Source of the DNA: Aurantibrevibacter litoralis
Lineage (GTDB): Bacteria > Bacteroidota > Bacteroidia > Flavobacteriales > Flavobacteriaceae
Reading direction: 5' to 3'
Length of the DNA: 64,000 nt
NCBI RefSeq assembly: GCF_034651555.1
Contig: NZ_JAYEEQ010000005.1
Location: forward strand, 1 to 64,000
Shown: one piece after another, positions 57,240-64,000 of the stretch
Position numbering within the stretch: the first letter of the stretch is position 1
How the letters are laid out: every line of letters starts with the position of its first letter
Notes under the pieces: model-generated
What the model was told of the DNA's origin: nothing
Seen by the model: the letters and a program-made list of their open reading frames with translations, nothing else
Databases searched by the model: none
Made by a program: the position numbers and the translations under genes

Positions 57240-60200
57240 TTATATAAATTCTGGCGTTACTGTTTCATTCATATATACAATGACACCTTGGGTACGCGCA
57301 TAGCCCATTTGTTGCAATGCATTCTCGTAAGATCGTACTTGTTGGTGATGCTTTGTACGTTTCTTTCCCGTCTTATAGTCAATTACAGTAGCTACATTTC
57401 CCTGAATAACTACCCTATCCGGACGTAAAATTACACCATTTTCTGTAATGATTTCCCTTTCTAACAGGATCGTAGCGTCTTCTGCGAAGTACCTTTTAAG
57501 TGCAGGGTGCTGTATAACTTTCAATACACGGCTTCGCAATATTTTTATTTGTTCTTCAACTAGTTCCCCATTTCGATATAGTTTTTGCAAAATGGTATCT
57601 ACATCTTCTGCTGTTTTCAAGAAGCCCAAAATACGATGTATCAGATTTCCTTCATGTAAGGCCGCTGCTCTTTCTGTTCCCCAAAGTGCCCCGGAGGTCG
57701 TTAGTATTCTAAAATTAGGATTTTCCTTTTGAGAATACAGAAAATCTACCTTATGCTGTACTTTTTCAAGCGTTTTATACTGCTTTAACTCCTCTAATTC
57801 GCCAAAATGATAATCGGTTTTCGCTGTGTCCCATAGCCCCTTTTCCTTTAAAAAATGAATGAATAATCCCGAATAATAATCCAAACGCGGCTCCTCTTTC
57901 GCAAAATCCATTTTAGAAATGATATAAAGTCCTCTTACCGCTCTAGTGAGTGCTACGTACAAAATATTAAAGGCGTCTAACTCTAGCTTGCAATGGTCTT
58001 CTTGATACATGCCTTCTGCCACTTGCCCGTAGTGCATTACTTCTTGCTTTTTACTTACCAAAACTTCATCAAACCCATGAAATTGACTTGCCTCTACGGG
58101 TAACCATAGTTTGGGGTCGGACTCTTCGTAAATGTGGGTATTTGCGTACGGAAAAATAACAATAGGAAATTCTAGCCCTTTTGATTTGTGTACTGTCATT
58201 ATCTGTACCGCATCTACATTTTCGGGAGCCACAATACTGAGTTTTCCTTGATTTTGATCCCAGTATTCCAAAAAGAGGGGCGCATTTACTCCAAAGCGTT
58301 GCTCCACATTGAGTACCTCATCCATTAAAAAGGTAAGGTAGGCATCCGATTCGTCGGCAAGCCTAAATTGCCGTATGGCGTATTCCAGCCCGTCATAAAC
58401 GGTAGCCTTTGTAAAAAAATCAATATCAAATTGATACTGATTTCGTAGAAAATCCGGTAGTGTCTTGAGATGTTTCTCAATTAAGGTATGGCGCAATGGA
58501 GCGACGGAACTGAGGTAAAGCAAGAGTTCGAAGGAAGTTTCAAGGTCTTTGGGGTTGTCGCTATACCGAAGAAGATTAATAAGAAATTTCACTTTTGCAT
58601 AGCTCGACAGCAATAATGTCTCTGAAGAAATAATGGGGATACCTTCTTGCATAAGCTGTTTTGCCAGTAGCACCCCATGTTTGTTTTTTCTAACTAAAAT
58701 GCAAATGTCTTTTAGATGATACCCCTTTTTTACCACTTGGCGTATGCGATTCACTACGGCTTCGGCATAAAGATCGTCCTCGTGTTGTAATTCGTCTTTT
58801 GGTGTAAATTGAATGCTTACGACTCCACCCTTTAAGGTATTGTACGCTTGTTGATTGCCCTCTAAAAACAATTCCCGATATGTAGTGTCATTTAAAAATT
58901 GACTTACCGATGAGAAAAAAGCATTATTAAATTTTATGATCTCTTCATGACTTCGATAATTTTTTGGAAGACGGTTTGTATTTGGAGGCATTACGAAGGA
59001 GCTATTTTCATTTTTTGCCAATTTCAGGAACTGTTCGGCCTTACCGCCCCGCCAACGGTAAATCGCTTGTTTGGCATCGCCCACTAGCAATAGAGATCCT
59101 GTGTTGCCGTTCTCGTCCAAACTGTCCAATGCATTTCCTATCAGCGGAATAAGGTTATTCCATTGCATCTCTGAGGTATCCTGAAATTCATCTATAAAAT
59201 AATGGCGGTATTTCTCTCCCAATCGTTCAAAAATAAAAGGCACCGGTTGGTCTTTTATCTCGTTAGCTATTATTGAATTAAACGATGAAATAGGTACTAA
59301 ATCCTTCTCTTTTTCCAAATGAGACACTTCCTTTTGGATGGCATTTAGCACCGAGAGCGGCACTATATTGCGGTAACTGTTTCTTAGAAACTGTACCTTG
59401 TAAAAGGTTGCTTTAATGGAAAGGAATATAACACTAAATTCAGGGTGTAGACGATCTAGAATTGCTTTGGTTGCCGGCGGACACGATTTCGTATAAAGTA
59501 TGGTAGTCTCAAAATTTTTCTTCCATTCAGAATTAAAATCCAAATCAAATTCTCCTGCCACAATATTTTGCAGAAATTTTGGGAAAGAAGCACGAATAAA
59601 ATCTGTAAAAACCAATCTGTTTTTGCGAATTAAAGTTAATGCCCGAGACGCATCTGCGGTTAATTGGTTTTCTAAGATTGCTATTTTTTGCTGCAGGGTA
59701 CGTTTCAGCCGTAGAAAATCTTCTAAGGATTTTGTTTCAAGACGCTTTAAGTGCGGTCGCTGATCTTCTTCAAAAAGTAACTTTCCTACCACATTTAAGT
59801 CATAAGCTATATCCCAGCTTTTATCCCCATCTATTTTTTCCAATGCAAAATCGACCAATACTTTTGTAAGTTCATCGGTACTTCCTGCTTTATCTAATAG
59901 ACCATCAACAGCTTGTCCTAAAAGGGCATTGGTATCTAATACTACCTCAAAATTTTGCGATAATTGTAGATCTCTGGCGAAAGTGCGAATAAGACGATGG
60001 GTAAATTTATCAATCGTAGCAACGTCAAAAAAAGAATAGTTATGTAATATTTCCTTGAGCATGATTTTAGAACGCTCTTTTAATAGAACATGCCCTACTT
60101 CTAAATCGTTCATGATTTCAAGAAATAAGGCCGGTGCAGTGTCTATTAGGGCCACTTGACTAAAAGTATACAGACTCCCTAAAATACGCTGCTTCATTTC

Positions 60201-60353
60201 GTTTACAGCCTTATTGGTGAAGGTGATGGCCAGAATTTGACGGAAATTGCTACTATTGTCCGTTGCTAGAATGATTTTAAGATATTCCTTGGTAAGGATA
60301 TACGTCTTTCCAGAACCGGCAGAAGCATCATATATTTTAAAGGCATTAGACAT
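57240..60353 (-). CDS. AddA/RecB-like helicase-nuclease
   Basis: A 1037-residue UvrD-type helicase with a C-terminal nuclease. Helicase motifs in order: I IYDASAGSGKTYILTKE, Ia ILAITFTNKAVNEMKQRI, II HYFIDEFQDTSEMQWNNL, III LLLVGDAKQAIYRWRGGKAE, V MTVHKSKGLEFPIVIFPYA, VI LYVALTRAVRGLYI. The PD-(D/E)xK nuclease site near the end is RPDRVVIQGNVATVIDYKTG. It should process double-strand ends for recombination. The AddB-type partner usually encoded next to it is not in the window: upstream is the divergent sod gene and downstream kbl. Confidence 0.9.
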   Translation of the reverse strand: MSNAFKIYDASAGSGKTYILTKEYLKIILATDNSSNFRQILAITFTNKAVNEMKQRILGSLYTFSQVALIDTAPALFLEIMNDLEVGHVLLKERSKIMLKEILHNYSFFDVATIDKFTHRLIRTFARDLQLSQNFEVVLDTNALLGQAVDGLLDKAGSTDELTKVLVDFALEKIDGDKSWDIAYDLNVVGKLLFEEDQRPHLKRLETKSLEDFLRLKRTLQQKIAILENQLTADASRALTLIRKNRLVFTDFIRASFPKFLQNIVAGEFDLDFNSEWKKNFETTILYTKSCPPATKAILDRLHPEFSVIFLSIKATFYKVQFLRNSYRNIVPLSVLNAIQKEVSHLEKEKDLVPISSFNSIIANEIKDQPVPFIFERLGEKYRHYFIDEFQDTSEMQWNNLIPLIGNALDSLDENGNTGSLLLVGDAKQAIYRWRGGKAEQFLKLAKNENSSFVMPPNTNRLPKNYRSHEEIIKFNNAFFSSVSQFLNDTTYRELFLEGNQQAYNTLKGGVVSIQFTPKDELQHEDDLYAEAVVNRIRQVVKKGYHLKDICILVRKNKHGVLLAKQLMQEGIPIISSETLLLSSYAKVKFLINLLRYSDNPKDLETSFELLLYLSSVAPLRHTLIEKHLKTLPDFLRNQYQFDIDFFTKATVYDGLEYAIRQFRLADESDAYLTFLMDEVLNVEQRFGVNAPLFLEYWDQNQGKLSIVAPENVDAVQIMTVHKSKGLEFPIVIFPYANTHIYEESDPKLWLPVEASQFHGFDEVLVSKKQEVMHYGQVAEGMYQEDHCKLELDAFNILYVALTRAVRGLYIISKMDFAKEEPRLDYYSGLFIHFLKEKGLWDTAKTDYHFGELEELKQYKTLEKVQHKVDFLYSQKENPNFRILTTSGALWGTERAAALHEGNLIHRILGFLKTAEDVDTILQKLYRNGELVEEQIKILRSRVLKVIQHPALKRYFAEDATILLEREIITENGVILRPDRVVIQGNVATVIDYKTGKKRTKHHQQVRSYENALQQMGYARTQGVIVYMNETVTPEFI

Positions 60354-60433
60354 CCTTATATTTTAACGGGTAAAATACGGAATATTAAAGGGTTCTTAAC
60401 AAATAATTAGGGGAAATTGTTTGAGAAATGCCG

Positions 60434-60441
60434 TATTTTTG
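60434..60441 (+). promoter_or_regulatory. -7 element of sod
   Basis: TATTTTTG fits TAnnTTTG, 35 bp before the sod start codon. A TTG 13 bp upstream of it is too close for a normal -33 element. Confidence 0.5.
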
Positions 60442-60476
60442 AAAAACATAATTTTTAACCTAAAAACTCTTTTATT

Positions 60477-61085
60477 ATGCCTTTTGAATTACCAAAATTA
60501 CCCTATGCGTACGATGCATTGGAACCCCATATTGATGCCCGAACTATGGAAATACATCATTCCAAACACCACAATGGATACACCACAAATTTAAATAACG
60601 CTATTGCCGGAACGGATTTGGAAGGCAAATCGATTGAAACAATCTTACAAAATTTGGATTTAACAAATGCAGCCGTACGGAACAATGGCGGCGGGTTTTA
60701 TAATCACTCCTTATTTTGGGAAATATTAGCTGCGAATGGTGGCGGTGAGCCAACTGGTGAACTAGCCGATGCCATAAAAACCGCTTTTGGATCTTTTGAT
60801 GGATTCAAAGATGCCTTTTCCAAAGCAGCAGCAACGCGATTTGGTTCCGGATGGGCCTGGCTCTGCGTACACAAAGGCGGCAAGGTAGAAATTTGTTCTA
60901 CCCCCAATCAAGACAATCCATTAATGCCGGCAACCGGCTGTGGTGGTTTTCCTATATTAGGACTAGATGTTTGGGAACATGCCTATTATCTTAACTATCA
61001 GAACAGAAGACCAGATTATATTAGTGCCTTCTTTTCACTCATCAATTGGCCTAAGGTTTCTGAACTATACGCTAAAAACAAATAG
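60477..61085 (+). CDS. sod: Superoxide dismutase (Fe/Mn family)
   Basis: A 202-residue cytoplasmic dismutase. Metal ligands are H27 (MEIHHSKHHNGY), the His in GGGFYNHSLFW, and D and H in GLDVWEHAYYLNYQNRRPDY. The NNGGGFYNH and STPNQDNPLM segments resemble Mn-dependent or cambialistic enzymes rather than strict Fe enzymes; the metal cannot be settled from sequence. There is no signal peptide. The gene is monocistronic, with its own -7 element and a strong terminator at 61131. Confidence 0.95.
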   Translation: MPFELPKLPYAYDALEPHIDARTMEIHHSKHHNGYTTNLNNAIAGTDLEGKSIETILQNLDLTNAAVRNNGGGFYNHSLFWEILAANGGGEPTGELADAIKTAFGSFDGFKDAFSKAAATRFGSGWAWLCVHKGGKVEICSTPNQDNPLMPATGCGGFPILGLDVWEHAYYLNYQNRRPDYISAFFSLINWPKVSELYAKNK

Positions 61086-61130
61086 TATACTTAAGTACTA
61101 CTACGGATGCTATTACCATAGCTCCATTTT

Positions 61131-61166
61131 AAAAAGACCACTGCGTATATGCGCAGTGGTCTTTTT
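61131..61166 (+). terminator. sod terminator
   Basis: Arms AAAAAGACCACTGCG (61131-61145) and CGCAGTGGTCTTTTT (61152-61166) pair perfectly around TATATG, with T-runs on both strands. Confidence 0.88.
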
Positions 61167-61180
61167 ATTTTATTCTATAG

Positions 61181-61261
61181 AAAAGGGCGGATAAATCCGC
61201 CCTTTTCATCCCAAATCTTACCATAAACTTAACCTACTTATGCTATGGCAATGCTAAAATA
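61181..61261 (-). ncRNA. Candidate small RNA gene, unit 1 of 3
   Basis: On the minus strand: a -7-like TATTTTAG (61254-61261) with TTTG 19 bp upstream, 5 nt, then a conserved block starting CCATAGCATAAGTAGGTTAA at 61248. The unit ends in an intrinsic terminator GGGCGGAT/ATCCGCCC with flanking A/T runs (61181-61206). The predicted transcript is about 70-75 nt. The block differs from units 2 and 3 at only one or two positions. It has no meaningful reading frame. Confidence 0.7.
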
Positions 61262-61563
61262 CTTGTATTGCAAGAATTTTCAAAGAAAATTGATGAATTT
61301 TACGAATAAACTGACTTTTGCTAATGACTCTACCGAAACAAAATCGTTTAGTATTAGATTTAATTTGCTGTATTTGTGTAGGTTATAAGAACAACGCCCA
61401 TTTGTATCACAATTTGCTGAATGATGCTATTTCCGGAAAAGCGATATACGTAGTTACCAAAGCACTGGGCAATCGTATTAATTTTGGTTCTACTTACTGG
61501 TTTATAGCTACTTAAAAGTTAAAAGAACCTCGGATCTACCTAAGCGGGGATTAGAACTAAAAT
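61262..61563. other. Spacer between small RNA units 1 and 2
   Basis: About 300 bp with no supported gene. A 65-codon open frame on the plus strand (61318-61515) has no family likeness and no promoter. It probably contains the upstream promoter region of unit 1. Confidence 0.4.
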
Positions 61564-61641
61564 AAAAGGCGGATAAATCCGCCTTTTTCCCCAAATCTTA
61601 CCATGAACTTAACCTACTTATGCTATGGTTCTCCAAAAGTA
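61564..61641 (-). ncRNA. Candidate small RNA gene, unit 2 of 3
   Basis: The perfect -7 element TACTTTTG (61634-61641) is followed after 5 nt by the same conserved block (start at 61628). The terminator hairpin AAAAGGCGGAT/ATCCGCCTTTT lies at 61564-61587. Its organisation is identical to units 1 and 3; the upstream spacer is unrelated. Confidence 0.72.
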
Positions 61642-61767
61642 GCGCATTAGTATCGATGAGGTAAAAAGATTTAGATGAGTACCGTTATAAAGCGTTGAAA
61701 TGCATTTTTGATCCGTATAAAATCGTAAAAAGGAATGCATCAAGGGAAAACCGTAGATCTACTACAT

Positions 61768-61851
61768 AAAAAAGGCGGAGTAACCTCCGCCTTTTTTGCC
61801 CCAAATCTTACCATGAACTTAACCTACTTATGCTATGGCAATTCTAAGGTA
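61768..61851 (-). ncRNA. Candidate small RNA gene, unit 3 of 3
   Basis: TACCTTAG (61844-61851), 5 nt, the conserved block (start at 61838) and the terminator AAAAAAGGCGGAG/CTCCGCCTTTTTT (61768-61797, loop TAAC). The terminator arms and loop differ from unit 2 with pairing kept (GGCGGAG/CTCCGCC against GGCGGAT/ATCCGCC), which is evidence for selection on the hairpin. Confidence 0.72.
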
Positions 61852-61941
61852 GGCGTGATTAACGCCTAAATAGTTAAAAATCCGATGAAATGCTATTTTC
61901 ATCGATAAAATGCATTATTTTAGCTACTACGTACGGCCTTT

Positions 61942-63840
61942 TTAATAAGCACGCTGGCTCTTACCTTCATAAAAATTGATAAAAGCCCGGTTTACCACCC
62001 TATTCCCGCCCGGTGTAGGATAATCGCCTGTAAAATACCAATCGCCTAAATTTTTAGGGCAAGCCAAATGTAAATTAGCCACGGTTTGATAAATAATTTG
62101 CACTTGGGCTTTAATGTCAGCGGGGCTCAATAACGTGCCTATCATTTCAGATAATTCATCCGTTGTAAAGGGTTCGTAAAACTCCTTAACGTAATTTACA
62201 ATGTCTTTATCATTGGTATTTACTTGTGCCTTACATTTTTCATATATGGCATCGATTAAGTGAAGGGAATTATTTTTACGGTGCAATTCGTAAGCTGCCT
62301 TAAATGCAATAAAGTCCTCAAGCTTGGCCATATCTATGCCGTAGCAATCGGGAAAACGAATTTGAGGTGCCGAAGAAACTACCACAATTTTCTTGGGTTC
62401 TAAACGGTCTAGCATTTTTAGGATACTTTTTTTAAGCGTAGTACCACGCACAATACTATCGTCTATAATTACAAGAATATCGCCTCTTTTTACAGAACCA
62501 TAGGAAATGTCATAAATATGTGCCACCAGATCGTCTCTGCTACTGTCTTGTGTAATAAAAGTACGCAACTTGGCGTCTTTTATAGCCACCTTCTCTATGC
62601 GAGGTCTTATCTCTAGAATTTCTCTCAATTCCTGTGGCGTTATTTTGTCGCCTATAGCGAGTATTTGTGCCTCTTTTAAACGGTTCATATAGTTCTGAGC
62701 TTCTTTTACCATTCCAAAAAAAGAAGTCTCTGCGGTATTTGGAATATATGAAAAGACCGTGTTTTTGATGTCATTGTTAATGGCCTCAAGGATTTGTGGA
62801 AAAAGCAGTTTTCCGAGATCCTTTCGTTCTTGGTAAATTTCCTTGTCACTGCCTCTAGAGAAATAAATACGTTCAAAAGAACAGGCTTTTCGCTCTCTTG
62901 CCGGTAATACTTCTTTTATAGACATTGTCCCGTTCTTTTTTATAATGATTGCATGACCGGGATTTAATTCTTTAATATCTTCGTATTTTAAATTAAATAC
63001 GGTTTGTATAGCGGGTCTTTCTGAAGCTATAACCACCACCTCATCATCATTATAATAATAGGCGGGTCGTATCCCCGAAGGATCGCGAAGCACAAACGCA
63101 TCTCCATGTCCCAAAAGACCTGCCATGGCATAGCCGCCGTCCCAGTTCTTGGACGCACGTCTTAATATTTTTGCAATATTGAGTCTTTCGGCAATAAGTG
63201 GCGACGCCTCTCTCTTACTGTATCCTTCCTTTTTTATATCCTTATAGAGCTTGGCCACAGCATCATCTAAAAAATGACCTATTTTTTCCATGACGGTAAC
63301 GGTATCGGCCATTTCCTTGGGGTGCTGCCCCAGTTGCACCAAATTATCGAAGAGCTCATGAACATTGGTCATGTTAAAATTACCTGCTACGATTAAATTT
63401 CGATGCATCCAGTTATTTTGCCGTAAGAAGGGATGTACATTTTCAATGCTATTTTTTCCATAAGTCCCATACCGTAAATGGCCCAGCATTACTTCGCCTA
63501 AATAAGGGATATTCCGCTTTTGCAAAGCCACATCCTCTCTGAGTTCGGGATGCGCTTCAAAAGCGTTGTTTACTCTTTGGTTAATTTGGTCAAAAATATC
63601 CAGAATGGGTTGGGAGGCCACGGAGCGTACGCGGCTCATGTAGCGTTCTCCCGGAGCTACATCTAACTTTATGCTTGCAAAACCGGCGCCGTCTTGCCCC
63701 CGGTTGTGCTGCTTTTCCATCATCAGGTACATTTTGTTAAGACCGTACAAAGAAGTGCCGTATTTTTCCTTGTAATAAGATAGTGGCTTTAACAATCGGA
63801 TAAGTGAAATACCACATTCGTGTTTAATGGAATCGCTCAT
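61942..63840 (-). CDS. purF: Amidophosphoribosyltransferase
   Basis: A 632-residue enzyme of the first committed step of purine synthesis (PRPP + glutamine to phosphoribosylamine). The glutaminase nucleophile is C9 in SDSIKHECGISLIRLL, exposed after removal of an 8-residue propeptide. Further parts are MMEKQHNRGQDGAGFASIKL, LGHLRYGTYGKNSIENVHPF and the PRTase loop ILVIIDDSIVRGTTLKKSIL. It is ~120 residues longer than E. coli PurF, because of a C-terminal extension and inserts usual in Bacteroidota. It lies 49 bp behind another minus-strand gene and is probably cotranscribed with it. Confidence 0.93.
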   Translation of the reverse strand: MSDSIKHECGISLIRLLKPLSYYKEKYGTSLYGLNKMYLMMEKQHNRGQDGAGFASIKLDVAPGERYMSRVRSVASQPILDIFDQINQRVNNAFEAHPELREDVALQKRNIPYLGEVMLGHLRYGTYGKNSIENVHPFLRQNNWMHRNLIVAGNFNMTNVHELFDNLVQLGQHPKEMADTVTVMEKIGHFLDDAVAKLYKDIKKEGYSKREASPLIAERLNIAKILRRASKNWDGGYAMAGLLGHGDAFVLRDPSGIRPAYYYNDDEVVVIASERPAIQTVFNLKYEDIKELNPGHAIIIKKNGTMSIKEVLPARERKACSFERIYFSRGSDKEIYQERKDLGKLLFPQILEAINNDIKNTVFSYIPNTAETSFFGMVKEAQNYMNRLKEAQILAIGDKITPQELREILEIRPRIEKVAIKDAKLRTFITQDSSRDDLVAHIYDISYGSVKRGDILVIIDDSIVRGTTLKKSILKMLDRLEPKKIVVVSSAPQIRFPDCYGIDMAKLEDFIAFKAAYELHRKNNSLHLIDAIYEKCKAQVNTNDKDIVNYVKEFYEPFTTDELSEMIGTLLSPADIKAQVQIIYQTVANLHLACPKNLGDWYFTGDYPTPGGNRVVNRAFINFYEGKSQRAY

Positions 63841-63889
63841 ATGCTTTGCTCATAAAAAAACCCCGATCCCGAGGTCTTGGGACAATGCC

Positions 63890-64000
63890 CTATTTTAGTT
63901 CAATATCAAATTGTGTTAACGCTTTAAACTGAAAAAGCCTGCGCCTAACCTCCTCCTTGTCCAAATACTGCATACGTTCTGTGCCAAATTTTTCTACACA
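63890..64000 (-). CDS. C-terminal end of a gene cut by the right edge, perhaps a PfkB sugar kinase
   Basis: Thirty-six codons and a stop at 63890-63892 are open to the right edge on the minus strand. They read CVEKFGTERMQYLDKEEVRR and then RLFQFKALTQFDIELK. The style (GTERM, then a charged helix) recalls the end of flavobacterial PfkB-type sugar kinases, which are often encoded just before purF, but the piece is too short to be sure. It is in the same direction as purF, 49 bp upstream. Confidence 0.55.
   Translation of the reverse strand, partial: CVEKFGTERMQYLDKEEVRRRLFQFKALTQFDIELK

Noticed and set aside
61318..61515. 65-codon plus-strand frame between small RNA units
   Set aside because: No family, no promoter, and composition expected by chance in AT-rich DNA.
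61181..61851. CRISPR array from the three repeated blocks
   Set aside because: Repeats are 60-80 bp with terminators and promoters, spacers are long and unequal, and no cas genes are near.
63841..63889. Terminator behind the last gene (CCCCGATCCCGAGG region)
   Set aside because: The arms do not pair well enough; the gap may simply be an intra-operon spacer.

Overview
The window is chromosomal DNA of a marine-type Flavobacteriaceae bacterium (Bacteroidota). The reasons are three TonB-dependent receptors, a DUF4270 and a DUF5689 lipoprotein, DUF4301, an OmpA protein with thrombospondin type 3 repeats, a long PurF, an AddA-like helicase-nuclease next to kbl, and Bacteroidota promoters (-7 element TAnnTTTG, -33 element TTG) in front of many genes. 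No rRNA, tRNA or CRISPR array was seen.

Layout. Bases 1-7180 are an accessory, decaying region: a partial IS1380 transposase, a complete yefM-yoeB pair with its operator, a broken ParE-type pair, a DUF433-DUF5615 pair, four copies or remnants of a REP-associated tyrosine transposase (RAYT) among palindromic repeats, and the truncated 3' end of an RHS gene with a putative immunity gene. From 7187 to 28540 the region is mostly housekeeping: cytochrome c, YheT hydrolase, nitronate monooxygenase, thioesterase, EamA transporter, ArsC-like protein, a nuclease/TonB receptor/DUF5689 set that looks like a nucleic-acid scavenging unit, nitrilase, an Ig-like lipoprotein, ComF, glycyl-tRNA synthetase, a second TonB receptor, exonuclease III and an aldo-keto reductase. 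From 28560 to 34620 there is a second accessory island of two ankyrin-repeat proteins and a lipoprotein. It is bracketed by duplicated ends of the aldo-keto reductase gene and of a DUF262/DUF1524 gene. From 34728 to 53817 come radA, a panC-panD-flippase-pseudoesterase run, a glycogen-synthase-like half protein with DUF4270, glmS, a third TonB receptor, a vitamin uptake/salvage operon (thiamine-binding-like protein, PnuC, NadR-like kinase fused to DUF4301), a phosphopantetheinyl transferase, ahcY and a reductase. A 730-base gene-free stretch at 53818-54551 holds hairpins and a possible group II intron remnant. ompA, kbl, addA, sod, purF and the end of one more gene close the window.

The most unusual signals are: (1) three tandem copies at 61181-61851 of a promoter - conserved 40-nt block - intrinsic terminator unit, which look like small RNA genes; (2) a 24-bp imperfect palindrome inserted in frame at two different sites in two paralogous RAYT genes, in one case splitting the catalytic HUH motif; (3) the duplicated junction around the ankyrin island; and (4) four genes whose -7 element ends exactly 4 nt before the start codon, which predicts leaderless mRNAs.
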